From Prodigiosinella aquatilis (lineage in GTDB: Bacteria; Pseudomonadota; Gammaproteobacteria; Enterobacterales; Enterobacteriaceae): a DNA stretch of 64,000 bases. Below, piece after piece: positions 1-8,469 of this stretch. The position numbers and the translations under genes are program-made. Where the stretch lies: positions 3,472,001 through 3,536,000 of the forward strand of contig CP128857.1 in the NCBI GenBank assembly GCA_030388725.1. Reading direction: 5' to 3'. Numbering within the stretch: position 1 is the stretch's first letter; each line of letters begins with the position of its first letter. The notes below the pieces were generated by a model. That model was not told the origin of the DNA and did no database searches. It saw nothing but the letters and a program-made list of their open reading frames with translations.

Positions 1-2
1 AT

Positions 3-224
3 CTCGAATTAATCGAGCAATCGTCCGACGATACCGACCGCCGTGCGCAGGAAACCAGACTTAGCGCCAAGGGCAAAGCCTTCATGGAAAGAGCAGCGCT
101 CCAACGATGCGATGCGGCGCGGCTGGTAGCGTTGGTCATGACGGCGGGAGAACAAGCGATGTTCGCCGAACTCTGCTGCAAAGCCGTTAAGGGATTGCAG
201 GCAGAGGCATCTGAAAATGCCTGA
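3..224 (+). CDS. MarR-like regulator, C-terminal fragment (cut by window edge)
   Basis: An open frame runs from the window edge to a TGA at 222-224 and encodes about 73 residues. It contains RLSAKGKAFMERA, which resembles the wing-to-last-helix segment of MarR-family regulators, followed by a helical tail typical of that dimerisation helix. Its stop overlaps the ATG of the UvrA-like gene (ATGCCTGA), so the two are translationally coupled. A regulator coupled to an ABC-type resistance gene suggests ligand-responsive control of it. The DNA-binding part lies outside the window, so the family call rests on a short segment. Confidence 0.5.
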   Translation, partial: LELIEQSSDDTDRRAQETRLSAKGKAFMERAALQRCDAARLVALVMTAGEQAMFAELCCKAVKGLQAEASENA

Positions 225-2502
225 TTTGCCGATGCGAATTATCCGCGCTCGAACGAACAATCTGAAGAATGTAACCCTCGAGATCCCAAAGCATAAGATT
301 GTCGTTTTCACAGGGGTTTCCGGCTGTGGGAAATCGTCGCTTCTGTTCGATACCATAGCCGCTGAGTCGCAACACCAATTGGCCGAAACTTATTCGACCT
401 TCGTTCGCAACCGGCTAAAGCCTCAGGGACACCCGGAAGCGGACCGTCTCGAAAATCTACCGGCATCGATTGTCGTTGATCAGCGTCGGCTAGGTGGCAA
501 CGCTCGCTCCACAGTCGGAACCGTGACGGAGATTTACGCTCTCCTGCGTCTGCTTTTCTCGCGCATTGGCAAGCCTCATATCGGAGAATCCAGCCTCTTC
601 TCATTCAATAATCCCAATGGTATGTGTCCGGAGTGTCAGGGATTAGGAACGATCAGGATGATCGACGAGAAAGCGCTGTTCGACCGGGAGCGTTCACTTA
701 ACGAAGGAGCTATCCGTTTCCCAGGATTCGAGCCGTCTTCATGGCGTTGGAAACGCTACGCTTTGTCAGGCTTCTTCGATACAGCAAAGCCTCTTGGTAC
801 GTATAGCGAGATAGAGTGGCGACGTCTGACCATTGAGGAAGGTACGCCCGTAACTCACCCCAAGCCAGGCTGGCCGAAAAGCACGGTCTATGAAGGTGTT
901 TTGCCTCGGCTGCGCCGCTCATTTCTGGAACGCGAAGAGGCGGATCTTAGCACCGTTGAACTGGAAGCACTGGCACGTGTGACGACAAGCGGGCCATGTC
1001 CGGTTTGCGGAGGCGGCCGTCTCAATCCTCAAGTGCTTTCCTGCCAGATCGCTGGCCACAACATTGCGGAATGTGCTGAGATGGAGGCAAGCGAACTGCT
1101 CGATTTTGTTCGTGGAATAAAAGAGAAGGAGATGCTCCCAGTCGTATCATCCATGGTAGAAAAACTCGAAAGCATGATCGATATAGGGCTCGACTATCTC
1201 AGTTTGAATCGGGGAACATCCGGTCTGTCCGGCGGCGAATCCCAACGGATCAAGATGATCCGTCATCTTGGCAGCAGTCTTGCGGATATTGCCTATGTAT
1301 TCGATGAGCCGAGTGTTGGTCTGCACGCCCGCGATGTTCGCCATCTCGGTGAGTTGCTTATCCGCTTGAGGGACAAGGGGAACAGCATTCTTCTGGTCGA
1401 ACACGACCCCGATATCATCGCCATCGCCGATCATGTAATCGACATGGGGCCTCAGGCAGGACAAAGCGGTGGAGAGGTTGTCTATCAGGGATCGGTGGCG
1501 AACCTGAAATTAGCTGATACGGAGACAGGTCGAGCCTTTCGCAAGCTGCGGCACTTCAGCAAAAAGCCTCGCACTCCGTCCGGGTGGATCAGCATCCATA
1601 ATCAATCGATGTTCAATGTACATAACGTGTCCGTCGAAATCCCGCTTGGGGTAATGACGGTGGTCGCGGGTGTTGCGGGGTCCGGAAAATCGACACTTGT
1701 TAACCGGATATTGCCCCGGCTTCGTTCTGATGTCGTCGTTATTGATCAGACTGAGCTTCGCGGCTCTTTTCGTTCAACACCAGCCAGTTACCTTGGTATT
1801 CTCGACGACATTCGTCACTATTTCGCGCGGCGGAGCGGCAAGCATGTTGGACTGTTCAGCACGAATTCTGCCGGAGCCTGCCCTCTCTGCAAAGGACGCG
1901 GTGTCATCCGTACCGATCTCGCATTCCTCGATGCGGTTGAGGCGGTTTGCGAAGTCTGTGACGGTTCCGGTTATAGCGCGGAAGCGCGCTCAGCCCGAGT
2001 TGTGGGCCACTCCATAGCCGAGATAATGAACATGTGCGCACCAGAAGTACGACATCTGTTCGAGGGCGAAACTACAATCTCAGATGCACTTGCGCGCATG
2101 GAGCAGGTAGGGCTCGGCTATGTGCAGATCGGCCAGCGGCTTTCTACCTTGTCAGGTGGCGAAAGACAGAGATTGAAACTGGCGGCAGAACTCGGCCGAA
2201 CCGGAGGAATATATCTGTTCGATGAACCTACATCCGGTCTTCACATGGCAGACGTGGAACGCCTGATACAGTTGTTCGGTTCGCTAGCGGATCAAGGAGT
2301 GACCCTCATCGTTGTCGAACACAATCTCGATATAATTGCCGCTGCTGACCATGTGATTGAGATGGGTCCCGGTGCAGGAAAGCATGGGGGAAAGATCGTC
2401 TATCAAGGAAGTCCCTTCGGAATGGTAAAGGACAATCAGTCAGTAACTGGAGCGTTTCTGTCAGAGTATTTGTCAGATAGCATCGCTACTCATCAGGGCT
2501 AA
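217..2502 (+). CDS. UvrA-like ABC ATPase (short UvrA paralogue)
   Basis: 761 residues with two ABC cassettes. Walker A is GVSGCGKSS and GVAGSGKST; signatures are LSGGESQR and LSGGERQR; Walker B is VFDEPSVGLH and LFDEPTSGLH. Zinc-binding CxxC pairs are present (CPECQGLG, CPVCGGGRL, CPLCKGRG, CEVCDGSG). It is about 180 residues shorter than housekeeping UvrA (about 940), as in UvrA2/DrrC-like paralogues that lack the UvrB-binding insertion and protect cells from DNA-binding antibiotics. Coupling to a MarR-like gene supports a resistance role; that role is inferred. Codon use differs from the core genes at the right end, in keeping with transfer. Confidence 0.85.
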   Translation: MPDLPMRIIRARTNNLKNVTLEIPKHKIVVFTGVSGCGKSSLLFDTIAAESQHQLAETYSTFVRNRLKPQGHPEADRLENLPASIVVDQRRLGGNARSTVGTVTEIYALLRLLFSRIGKPHIGESSLFSFNNPNGMCPECQGLGTIRMIDEKALFDRERSLNEGAIRFPGFEPSSWRWKRYALSGFFDTAKPLGTYSEIEWRRLTIEEGTPVTHPKPGWPKSTVYEGVLPRLRRSFLEREEADLSTVELEALARVTTSGPCPVCGGGRLNPQVLSCQIAGHNIAECAEMEASELLDFVRGIKEKEMLPVVSSMVEKLESMIDIGLDYLSLNRGTSGLSGGESQRIKMIRHLGSSLADIAYVFDEPSVGLHARDVRHLGELLIRLRDKGNSILLVEHDPDIIAIADHVIDMGPQAGQSGGEVVYQGSVANLKLADTETGRAFRKLRHFSKKPRTPSGWISIHNQSMFNVHNVSVEIPLGVMTVVAGVAGSGKSTLVNRILPRLRSDVVVIDQTELRGSFRSTPASYLGILDDIRHYFARRSGKHVGLFSTNSAGACPLCKGRGVIRTDLAFLDAVEAVCEVCDGSGYSAEARSARVVGHSIAEIMNMCAPEVRHLFEGETTISDALARMEQVGLGYVQIGQRLSTLSGGERQRLKLAAELGRTGGIYLFDEPTSGLHMADVERLIQLFGSLADQGVTLIVVEHNLDIIAAADHVIEMGPGAGKHGGKIVYQGSPFGMVKDNQSVTGAFLSEYLSDSIATHQG

Positions 2503-2931
2503 ATATTGGCAGGACTACAATATAATATAACCAACTTGTTCGCACCTTCCCTGGCACAAATCCAGTGACCACCTCACTTCCCTCTGTGCAACCATCGCGA
2601 CGGTCATGTTGTAAGGGGGTAGCAATTTTGCCAATACGCTGGCCTTTCGTTCAGGGGAAATTCGTTTCATCTGTCACTCCATCGCCCTCTGGATCCATTT
2701 TTAGAAGGGGGTGACAACTATCCTTGTATGTAATAACAATGTGGTGGTTAGCTACCAGCACATGAGGCGGAGTGAGTCAGTAACTATCCTTAAGGCTACG
2801 ACCTTCGGTGTCAGCTAAAACCCTCCGCTTCACCTTTCACGCCAGCATTAACATTGAACGGTTGCCAAGAGCGATGACTCTGCATGTACAAGGGTAATAG
2901 GCGTGATGGTTCTGTGAAAGGAGAAACGGCT
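2503..2931. other. Intergenic stretch with transposase relic and IS110 left flank
   Basis: No intact gene. It holds a transposase N-terminal relic on the minus strand (2577-2670), the left copy of a 12-bp inverted repeat (2743-2754), and the left subterminal repeat of the IS110-family element (2805-2817). No convincing terminator for the UvrA-like gene was seen. Confidence 0.6.
2577..2670 (-). pseudogene. Relic of a transposase OrfA N-terminus
   Basis: Minus-strand frame starting at ATG 2668-2670 reads MKRISPERKASVLAKLL and continues for about 31 residues to QRE. This is the start of an HTH-type OrfA of the kind found in IS3-family-like elements; the residues that should follow (a helix-turn-helix ending in LYxWR) are absent. 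Sequence upstream at about 2700-2717 looks like the end of the same dead element. Only the first third of the gene survives. Confidence 0.45.
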
Positions 2932-3942
2932 ATGTTTCAGTTAGGTGTTGACGTCAGCAAGAAAACCCTGGATTTGTGTCTGCTGTGTGATGGCGTAAAA
3001 GGCAAGGTGAAAACGCGCAAGCTTAAAAACGATTTTAATGCGGTCATTGCTGTAATTAGTTGGCTCTGCAAACAGAACGTCGGGTTGAAAAATGTTCATA
3101 TCATTATGGAAGCCACGGGCGTTTATCACGAATCATTAGCATATGGCCTTCACAAGGCCGGTGCGATGATATCGCTTGCCAATCCATACCGCAGTAGAGA
3201 ATTTGCCCGTGGTATGGGGATCCTGACGAAAAATGACAGGGTTGATGCTTATATGCTTGCCTGTTACGGCGCGCTTAAAGCACCTGAAGCGTGGAGCCCG
3301 CCGCCGGACAACATCCTCCATCTCAGTGCGCTTTTGCATCGTCGCGATGCTCTTGTCGCAGACAGTATCCGCGAAAAAAACAGGCTGGAAAATGCAAGGG
3401 CAACTGATACCCCCGCTGTTATTACTGCATCTATAGAAAACATGCTCCGAAGTTTAGGTGCAGAACTGAAGCACCTGGACGCTCTCATACAAAGTCATCT
3501 CGATCAGGATCCTGAATTAAAAAAGAATTTTGACCTGCTGACATCAATAAAATCCGTAGGTTTTCTGTTGGGTCTGAATATGCTGGTTATCCTGGGTAGC
3601 CATCACTTCGAAACAGCGCAACAGGTCGCTGCCTTTCTCGGTGTAGTGCCTGTTGAAAAGAACTCAGGTACTTCAGTCAGAGGACGGGGACGGTTGTCAA
3701 AAATCGGGCCGCCGGAGATCCGTGCAAAACTCTATCTGGCTTCGTTGTGCGGCATGAGATTTAACCCGGCGATGAAGGCAATGTATGAGCGATTATGCCA
3801 GCGTGGTAAGGCAAAAATGTGTGCCATTGGTGCCCTGATGCGAAAACTTGTTCACTGGTGCTATGGTGTACTGAAAACACAAAAACCGTTCGATGCAGAA
3901 TACCGCTTTTCTGATGAGCACGATGCATGCAAAGTGACATGA
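2932..3942 (+). CDS. IS110-family transposase (DEDD)
   Basis: 336 residues from ATG 2932, preceded by AAGGAG at 2919-2924; an upstream in-frame start at 2884 lacks such a site. The N-terminus MFQLGVDVSKKTLDLCL holds the first catalytic Asp of the RuvC-like DEDD domain. IIMEATGVYHE and KNDRVDAYMLA supply further acidic positions. The C-terminal IS116/IS110/IS902 helix-hairpin-helix region (LLTSIKSVGFLLG, and VPVEKNSGTSVRGRG with the Ser) is complete. It should act with a guide RNA from the element's non-coding end. It appears intact. Confidence 0.9.
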   Translation: MFQLGVDVSKKTLDLCLLCDGVKGKVKTRKLKNDFNAVIAVISWLCKQNVGLKNVHIIMEATGVYHESLAYGLHKAGAMISLANPYRSREFARGMGILTKNDRVDAYMLACYGALKAPEAWSPPPDNILHLSALLHRRDALVADSIREKNRLENARATDTPAVITASIENMLRSLGAELKHLDALIQSHLDQDPELKKNFDLLTSIKSVGFLLGLNMLVILGSHHFETAQQVAAFLGVVPVEKNSGTSVRGRGRLSKIGPPEIRAKLYLASLCGMRFNPAMKAMYERLCQRGKAKMCAIGALMRKLVHWCYGVLKTQKPFDAEYRFSDEHDACKVT

Positions 3943-4111
3943 TGCGATGGTTCCATGTGGCACTGGATTCATTAACGTAAATCAGTGGTAGCCGATTAGA
4001 TAGGTGCCTACGATAAATCAAAAGATAGCGCAGGCAGTTTGCTGACGGTCCCTCAGTGCACAGGGTGCGATTCACCAAAAGTTGAATCTATTTTTTCTTG
4101 ACTTAACACGG
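3943..4111 (+). ncRNA. Candidate IS1111-type guide (seek/bridge) RNA region
   Basis: The roughly 170 non-coding bases between the transposase stop and the right subterminal repeat match the place where IS1111-group elements encode their guide RNA (family knowledge). Local hairpin potential is visible, for example GATTCA/TGAATC around 4069-4088. The role is inferred from position; no RNA evidence is available here. Confidence 0.35.
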
Positions 4112-4124
4112 TAGCTGACACTGA

Positions 4125-4233
4125 GGGTGGCAGGCGGCTTAGCTTGTTTGCTAGCTAACCACCTGCTGAGGGTCGTTTTCAGCCCTTGGTGAGCGACCGC
4201 TTTGCTTTGAAAGCCTTCGCTCGTAGGCTCTGC
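4125..4233. other. Right flank of IS110-family element
   Basis: Non-coding. Contains the right copy of the outer 12-bp inverted repeat (4152-4163) and short palindromic stretches. No gene seen. Confidence 0.5.
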
Positions 4234-5250
4234 TCAGGGTAAGAGCAACTCCTCCTGAAGCGCCTCGACTGGAATTGCGTAGTGGTTACACATTCCCTTT
4301 TCGATGAGACGCACGATGGCAGCCTTGATTGCTGAAGTAATCTCGAAAGGATGTGCGTATCGACCCTTGCGGCGTTCTATCATGAAGTCAAGCCCGAGGT
4401 CATCCTTTCGGACAATAACGTCAAGCTGCATAAAGCGCATGTACGCACCATTCGCTTTTGTGGCGAGTACTACCGTATTCGGATCAAATGGAGGTTTTGA
4501 GCCATAGCTCGCCTCAGTAAGGAAGTCTCGATAAGGCCATACCTTGGGATCGACAGGTTTGCTTGTATTTCCAGCGAAATGCTCGGTTACACCATCTTGG
4601 TCGTACATGATTCGGGCTGCCTCAACCTTTCTTGTCAGGGTATGGGTCTCATCCCAGACAAACAACGGGATCGTGAGGAAACCCTGCTTTGCCCATTCAT
4701 CAAAGGTGGGCACTTTGCGAGTTCGGCTTCTGGACTGTGATCCTTGCTGAGCTATTTGTAAGGCTGCTTGATTGCGGTTGTGCTGCTTGCGGTGACGCTC
4801 AAGGGCGTCATCAAAGCCGAAAGATCCCCCATCCATTACTTCACTCTCCCTTTTTAGGATTTTCAGTTGTTGCTGATATTCCTCAAAAAGATGACCGTCC
4901 TGGATCACCACACAAGTGTCTCGCCCCATCCCAATGCCTTGGTTAGTGAAGTTTGCACTTCCGATGACCACGATATCAGGCGAGACGAGATAGAGCTTCC
5001 AGTGGATGCTAGTGTTGCCCCAAAAATCCACCCAAAGCCGCCGGCGGAGCAGCGTTCGAGCGTCGTCAATAAATGTCGGAGAGGTAAACGCGTTGATCGT
5101 ACCCACAATCACTTCGACATCATTCTCAGCGGCGATAGATTTCAGGAGTCTAACGGTGCCGGAGGCAAATGCGGAGACGATTGTGATGCTTCGTCCGCAT
5201 TGTTTAAGTAAGAATTTCTCAAGATCATTTTCGGTATGAAGCCGTTCCAT
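4234..5250 (-). CDS. Phospholipase-D-fold (HKD) protein, putative nuclease
   Basis: About 338 residues from ATG 5250, chosen because AGGGAAG lies just upstream and because the longer frame (to 5403) runs back to the edge of an IS3 insertion. One HKD motif is clear: HWK, then D about 7 residues on, then GSANF (residues about 83-101). The early part (SAFASGTVRLLKSIA, VEVIVGTINAF) fits the PLD-like nuclease strand-helix start. A single motif suggests a dimeric nuclease such as those in restriction or defence loci. The C-terminal half is not recognised. It stands alone between IS elements; function is unproven. Confidence 0.6.
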   Translation of the reverse strand: MERLHTENDLEKFLLKQCGRSITIVSAFASGTVRLLKSIAAENDVEVIVGTINAFTSPTFIDDARTLLRRRLWVDFWGNTSIHWKLYLVSPDIVVIGSANFTNQGIGMGRDTCVVIQDGHLFEEYQQQLKILKRESEVMDGGSFGFDDALERHRKQHNRNQAALQIAQQGSQSRSRTRKVPTFDEWAKQGFLTIPLFVWDETHTLTRKVEAARIMYDQDGVTEHFAGNTSKPVDPKVWPYRDFLTEASYGSKPPFDPNTVVLATKANGAYMRFMQLDVIVRKDDLGLDFMIERRKGRYAHPFEITSAIKAAIVRLIEKGMCNHYAIPVEALQEELLLP

Positions 5251-5477
5251 TTTCTTCCCTAATACTGTGCTCAGCGCCGTATTATCCTGCTCGGCAAAAA
5301 TTGAAAATCCGTCCCGCCAAAACCTGCACCTTTTAGCGTTTTTCTTTGGGTACCCATATGACAGCGATGCGTAGCCTAGTATTCGGTCTAAGTGTCGTGC
5401 CATTGTAGTCCCTCCTGAATTTAGTCTTACCGCACAATGGAGTTCTCTGGTTAAAATACAACCAACGGAGGCTCATC

Positions 5478-5744
5478 ATGAAGAAAGCGCGTTTCACTGA
5501 AACTCAGATCCTACGTGTTCTGAAAGAGGTTGAAGGTGGTCGGCATGTGAAGGATGTGTGCCGAGAAAACGGTGTGTCGGAAGCCAGCTATTACAATTGG
5601 AAAGCCAAATATGGTGGCATGGAATCCTCTGATATCAAACGAATGAAAGAGCTGGAAGAGGAAAATCGCCGGTTAAAGCAAATGTACGCATCCCTTAGTT
5701 TAGATCATGAAATTCTTAAGGATGTTGTATCAAAAAAACTTTAA
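5478..5744 (+). CDS. IS3-family transposase OrfA
   Basis: 88 residues: an N-terminal helix-turn-helix (KKARFTETQILRVLKEVE, with SEASYYNWKAKYGG as recognition part) and a C-terminal leucine-rich coiled coil (KELEEENRRLKQMYASL). The end of the gene contains A7 at 5732-5738; orfB lies in the -1 frame, so a programmed -1 slip there would make the OrfAB transposase. Confidence 0.9.
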   Translation: MKKARFTETQILRVLKEVEGGRHVKDVCRENGVSEASYYNWKAKYGGMESSDIKRMKELEEENRRLKQMYASLSLDHEILKDVVSKKL

Positions 5745-5746
5745 CG

Positions 5747-6586
5747 GTGCCTGAGAAGCGTGAGCTGGTGCGTTACGTCATGACGGAACATCAGGCCAGC
5801 GAACGACGCGGGTGCCGGATTATCGGTATTAGTCGAAGCCTGTTGCATTATTGCCCGAACACGGCGCGGGATCTGCCCGTGGTCGAGGCATTACAAAAAC
5901 TTGCACATCAGCATCCGGCCTATGGTTTTGGCCTTATGTTCAATAAGTTACGTCAAGCAGGATTATCGTGGAATGCAAAACGGGTTTACCGGATCTACCG
6001 ATTATTAAAACTGAACCTTCGGTGTAAAGGAAAAAAACGCTTACCTAACAGGCATCCACAGCCGTTGGTTATTCCGCATAAAATGAACCACTGTTGGTCA
6101 GTTGATTTTATGAGTGATGCCTTGATCGACGGGCGGCGATTCAGGTTATTTAACGTCGTCGATGATTTTAATCGGGAAGCGCTGGCAATCGAGGTTGATT
6201 TGAATATACCAGCTCATCGCGTTGTACGCATCCTGGAGCGGTTAAGTGCTGAAAGAGGCTATCCGGCATTTATACGCAGCGATAACGGGCCAGAACTTAC
6301 AGCCGCTGCTTTAGCTGAATGGGCAGAGTTGCACGGCGTGATACTCGATTTTATTCAGCCAGGCAGGCCAATGCAGAACGGATTTATTGAGCGATTTAAC
6401 AAAACGCTACGAACAGAAATACTCGATATGTATCTGTTCAGAACACTGTCAGAAGTCCGTGTGCTAACAGAAGACTGGCGCGCAGAATATAACGAAGAAC
6501 GTCCGCATAGCTCACTGGGTGATATGCCACCCGTTATCTATGCGAGGCAAAAACTGGCCGGAGATCCTCATTGGCGGTGGTACTAA
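5747..6586 (+). CDS. IS3-family transposase OrfB (DDE)
   Basis: 279 residues. An N-terminal HTH_21 region (HPAYGFGLMFNKLRQ) precedes an rve-type DDE domain: first Asp in WSVDFMSD, second in RSDNGPE, Glu in NGFIERFNKTLRTE. The C-terminus YNEERPHSSLG is typical of the family. Likely made mainly as the OrfAB fusion through the slip site at 5732-5738. Appears intact. Confidence 0.92.
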   Translation: MPEKRELVRYVMTEHQASERRGCRIIGISRSLLHYCPNTARDLPVVEALQKLAHQHPAYGFGLMFNKLRQAGLSWNAKRVYRIYRLLKLNLRCKGKKRLPNRHPQPLVIPHKMNHCWSVDFMSDALIDGRRFRLFNVVDDFNREALAIEVDLNIPAHRVVRILERLSAERGYPAFIRSDNGPELTAAALAEWAELHGVILDFIQPGRPMQNGFIERFNKTLRTEILDMYLFRTLSEVRVLTEDWRAEYNEERPHSSLGDMPPVIYARQKLAGDPHWRWY

Positions 6587-6603
6587 AAACCGGAGGGACT
6601 ACA

Positions 6604-6705
6604 CCATGACGGCTGTAGCAACAAAAGTCGCCAGAGTGGCGCATGCAATTGTAAAGCAGAATATTGATTACAAAGGGTATTATGAAATAAGCCATGGGAC
6701 GTGAT
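6604..6705 (+). pseudogene. C-terminal relic of an IS110-like transposase
   Basis: Read across the IS3 insertion (…5403 joined to 6608), the plus-strand frame gives KCRAMTAVATKVARVAHAIV and ends at a TGA at 6703-6705. This looks like the last helix of IS116/IS110/IS902-type transposases. An in-frame TAG lies a few codons upstream at 5371-5373, so the gene was dead or fragmentary before the IS3 arrived. Confidence 0.4.
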
Positions 6706-6904
6706 TCAACGGGCCGTAAGGCGCATCGCGACCATTAGATAATGCTCAACGCCCATGGTTTCCCAAAATGCTGTGTTAAGTCCTGTCGGGCCATTCGGAC
6801 CCTTGTATGTCATGGTAAGCATATTTATAAGCCGAAAGGAGATGAGCGATATCGGATACAAAATGACCCATCGTCTTTGTATTAGATGGCAGGATCCTTG
6901 CGTG
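6706..6904. other. Non-coding IS relic sequence
   Basis: About 200 bases between the transposase relic and the broken end of the next IS3 element. No gene supported; probably the 3' non-coding end of the dead element. Confidence 0.4.
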
Positions 6905-7481
6905 CAAAAACTGTTGATTCAAACGGTAGTCCGTTATCGACTCTGATTTGCTCAGGCAGTCCTCGTTCTTCTTTCAGCCGCTCAAGTACACGGATAACTC
7001 TGTCTGCAGGCAATGAGGTATCGACTTCAATCGCCAGACATTCACGGGTTCCTTCGTCAATAATATTCAGCGTTCTGAATCGCTTACCGCAATAAAGTGC
7101 ATCATGCATAAAGTCCAGTGCCCACTGAATATCCGGCTGATTCACAACAGATAACGGCTTATTTTCACGTTTTGACAACGTTTTTTTAATTCTGCGTTTA
7201 AGGTTCAGGCCTAACCGACAATAGACGCGATATACACGTTTATGATTGAAGATAACTCCCTTAAATCTGAGACGGTAATAGCATTTCCAGAAACCCGCCT
7301 GAGGAGAGTTAGCCAAAACGGTCTGAATGGCATCAATCACCGCCTTACCTTTTTCCCGCCAGTCAGTGCTACGTCGATAAAAAGATGCCCGGGATAATGA
7401 GGTCAGTTTACAGGCTGTAATAACCGACAGCCCTGAGGCCGTTAACAGTTCGGCACAGGATTTTTTCTCGGTTATTACCAA
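6882..7481 (-). pseudogene. Truncated IS3-family OrfB
   Basis: 199 residues instead of about 280. The HTH_21 part (PQAGFWKCYYRLRFKG) and the first two catalytic Asp residues are present (WALDFMHDAL, IRVDNG). After VDNG the sequence leaves the family (LPFESTVFARKDPAI is read-through into flanking DNA), so the catalytic Glu and C-terminus are lost. Confidence 0.8.
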
Positions 7482-7811
7482 CCCTTTTTTGCGAAAAGCT
7501 CCTTCATGGCATGATTTTCCAGGCTGACTTCAGCAAATAGCTTTTTTAATCGGGCATTTTCATCTTCAAGTTCTTTTAATCTTTTAACATCATTGGCTTC
7601 CATACCACCGTACGTAGATTTCCAATTGTAATAAGTTGCATTACTCATTCCGTTCTGACGGCAGATTTCTTCAACTTTAAGACCAGAATCAGTCAGTTTT
7701 AGGATGTTAACGATCTGGGTTTCAGTAAAACGTGCTTTTTTCATGCGGACCTCTGCAAATGTTAAAGCAGAAAATCTAATTATAGATGTCTCATTTTAGG
7801 GGGAGTGGACA
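6905..7811 (-). mobile_element. IS3-family element, 3'-truncated
   Basis: The intact end is on the right: inverted-repeat-like TTTTAGGGGGAGTGGACA at 7794-7811. The minus strand then carries orfA and the first two thirds of orfB. The element stops at about 6905-6915 inside the DDE domain, so it lacks its right inverted repeat and cannot transpose alone. Confidence 0.75.
7475..7744 (-). CDS. IS3-family transposase OrfA (of truncated element)
   Basis: 89 residues with HTH (KKARFTETQIVNILK, ATYYNWKSTYGG) and a leucine-rich coiled coil. The end reads GCA AAA AAG GGT TGG TAA, an A6G slip site for making OrfAB, but orfB is truncated so no active enzyme results. Confidence 0.85.
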   Translation of the reverse strand: MKKARFTETQIVNILKLTDSGLKVEEICRQNGMSNATYYNWKSTYGGMEANDVKRLKELEDENARLKKLFAEVSLENHAMKELFAKKGW

Positions 7812-8176
7812 ATAATGAAAATGAAGCAACTTTTTACTTTACTAGCATTATAAACGGACTTTCTAGGGTGACCGACTGCATTGCAGAGGTTCTAAGTATT
7901 AGTAAGTCAGGGAAATATCTGATTATGGAAAAATTATGTACACAGTTAGATCCCGCCCTAAAATCAGGCGCTCAGGTGCCAGTTGAGATAGACGATCCGC
8001 ATGCAAGAAACTATGATATGACGTCTGACAAACAAACCATTAAGTGTATTGACTATGGTACTTGGGATACAACGAAAGAAATTTCTGGAATGCTAAAACC
8101 CGTACCATTTCAATCAGAGGAGAGCACTTCTGAAATGAGAAAAAACATAGACGACTTAAATAATATTTTGGATTAG
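7805..8176 (+). pseudogene. Unrecognised gene, probably 5'-truncated by IS3
   Basis: A 123-residue frame whose only upstream start, GTG 7805, lies inside the terminal repeat of the truncated IS3 element. The native N-terminus therefore seems to have been replaced or lost. No ribosome site is visible. Acidic C-terminus (STSEMRKNIDDLNNILD). No family recognised. The next in-frame Met is about residue 41. Confidence 0.35.
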
Positions 8177-8390
8177 ATTGCAATCTACCCAGTAAATTAT
8201 TCCCATTTCTGTTATTGCGATTTAAAAGGTTGGCATGAGTGAAGTTCGGACCCTCAAATTTAATAAAAACACAGGGAATCTACTTGATGATATATAAGAA
8301 AGATGAACTATATATGATTGGAATATGCGGGCGTGCTACTTTGAGTAAATGAGTATAATCATGAAAACCAAATCTGAAACATTTAACAAT
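8177..8390. other. AT-rich intergenic region
   Basis: No gene supported between the truncated ORF and the terminator of the helicase operon. Confidence 0.4.
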
Positions 8391-8413
8391 AAGGCCCAGT
8401 AAACTGGGCCGGA
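8391..8413 (-). terminator. Rho-independent terminator of the helicase operon
   Basis: Perfect 8-bp stem GGCCCAGT (8393-8400) / ACTGGGCC (8403-8410) with a tight AA loop. On the minus strand it is followed by TTATTGTT. It lies about 60 bases after the stop of the 212-residue gene. Confidence 0.75.
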
Positions 8414-8469
8414 AAAGAACATTATTTAATGTGTTTAAAATAATTACAACGACTTCTGCTTTCAAATGG

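Larger units (their letters stand above)
2805..4124 (+). mobile_element. IS110-family element, IS1111-like (subterminal inverted repeats)
   Basis: The transposase gene 2932-3942 is bracketed by TCGGTGTCAGCTA (2805-2817) and its near-perfect inverse TAGCTGACACTGA (4112-4124; 12 of 13 positions). Subterminal inverted repeats separate the IS1111 group from classical IS110. A second, outer inverted repeat GGTGGTTAGCTA (2743-2754) and TAGCTAACCACC (4152-4163) may be the interrupted target. Exact ends cannot be set without other copies. Confidence 0.65.
5404..6603 (+). mobile_element. IS3-family element (IS407-like), complete
   Basis: 1,200 bp with perfect 12-bp terminal inverted repeats TGTAGTCCCTCC (5404-5415) and its inverse (6592-6603). 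It is flanked by a 4-bp direct repeat CCAT (5400-5403 and 6604-6607), the duplication size of the IS407 group. It carries overlapping-frame orfA/orfB. It landed in an older transposase relic, just upstream of the PLD-fold gene. Confidence 0.9.
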
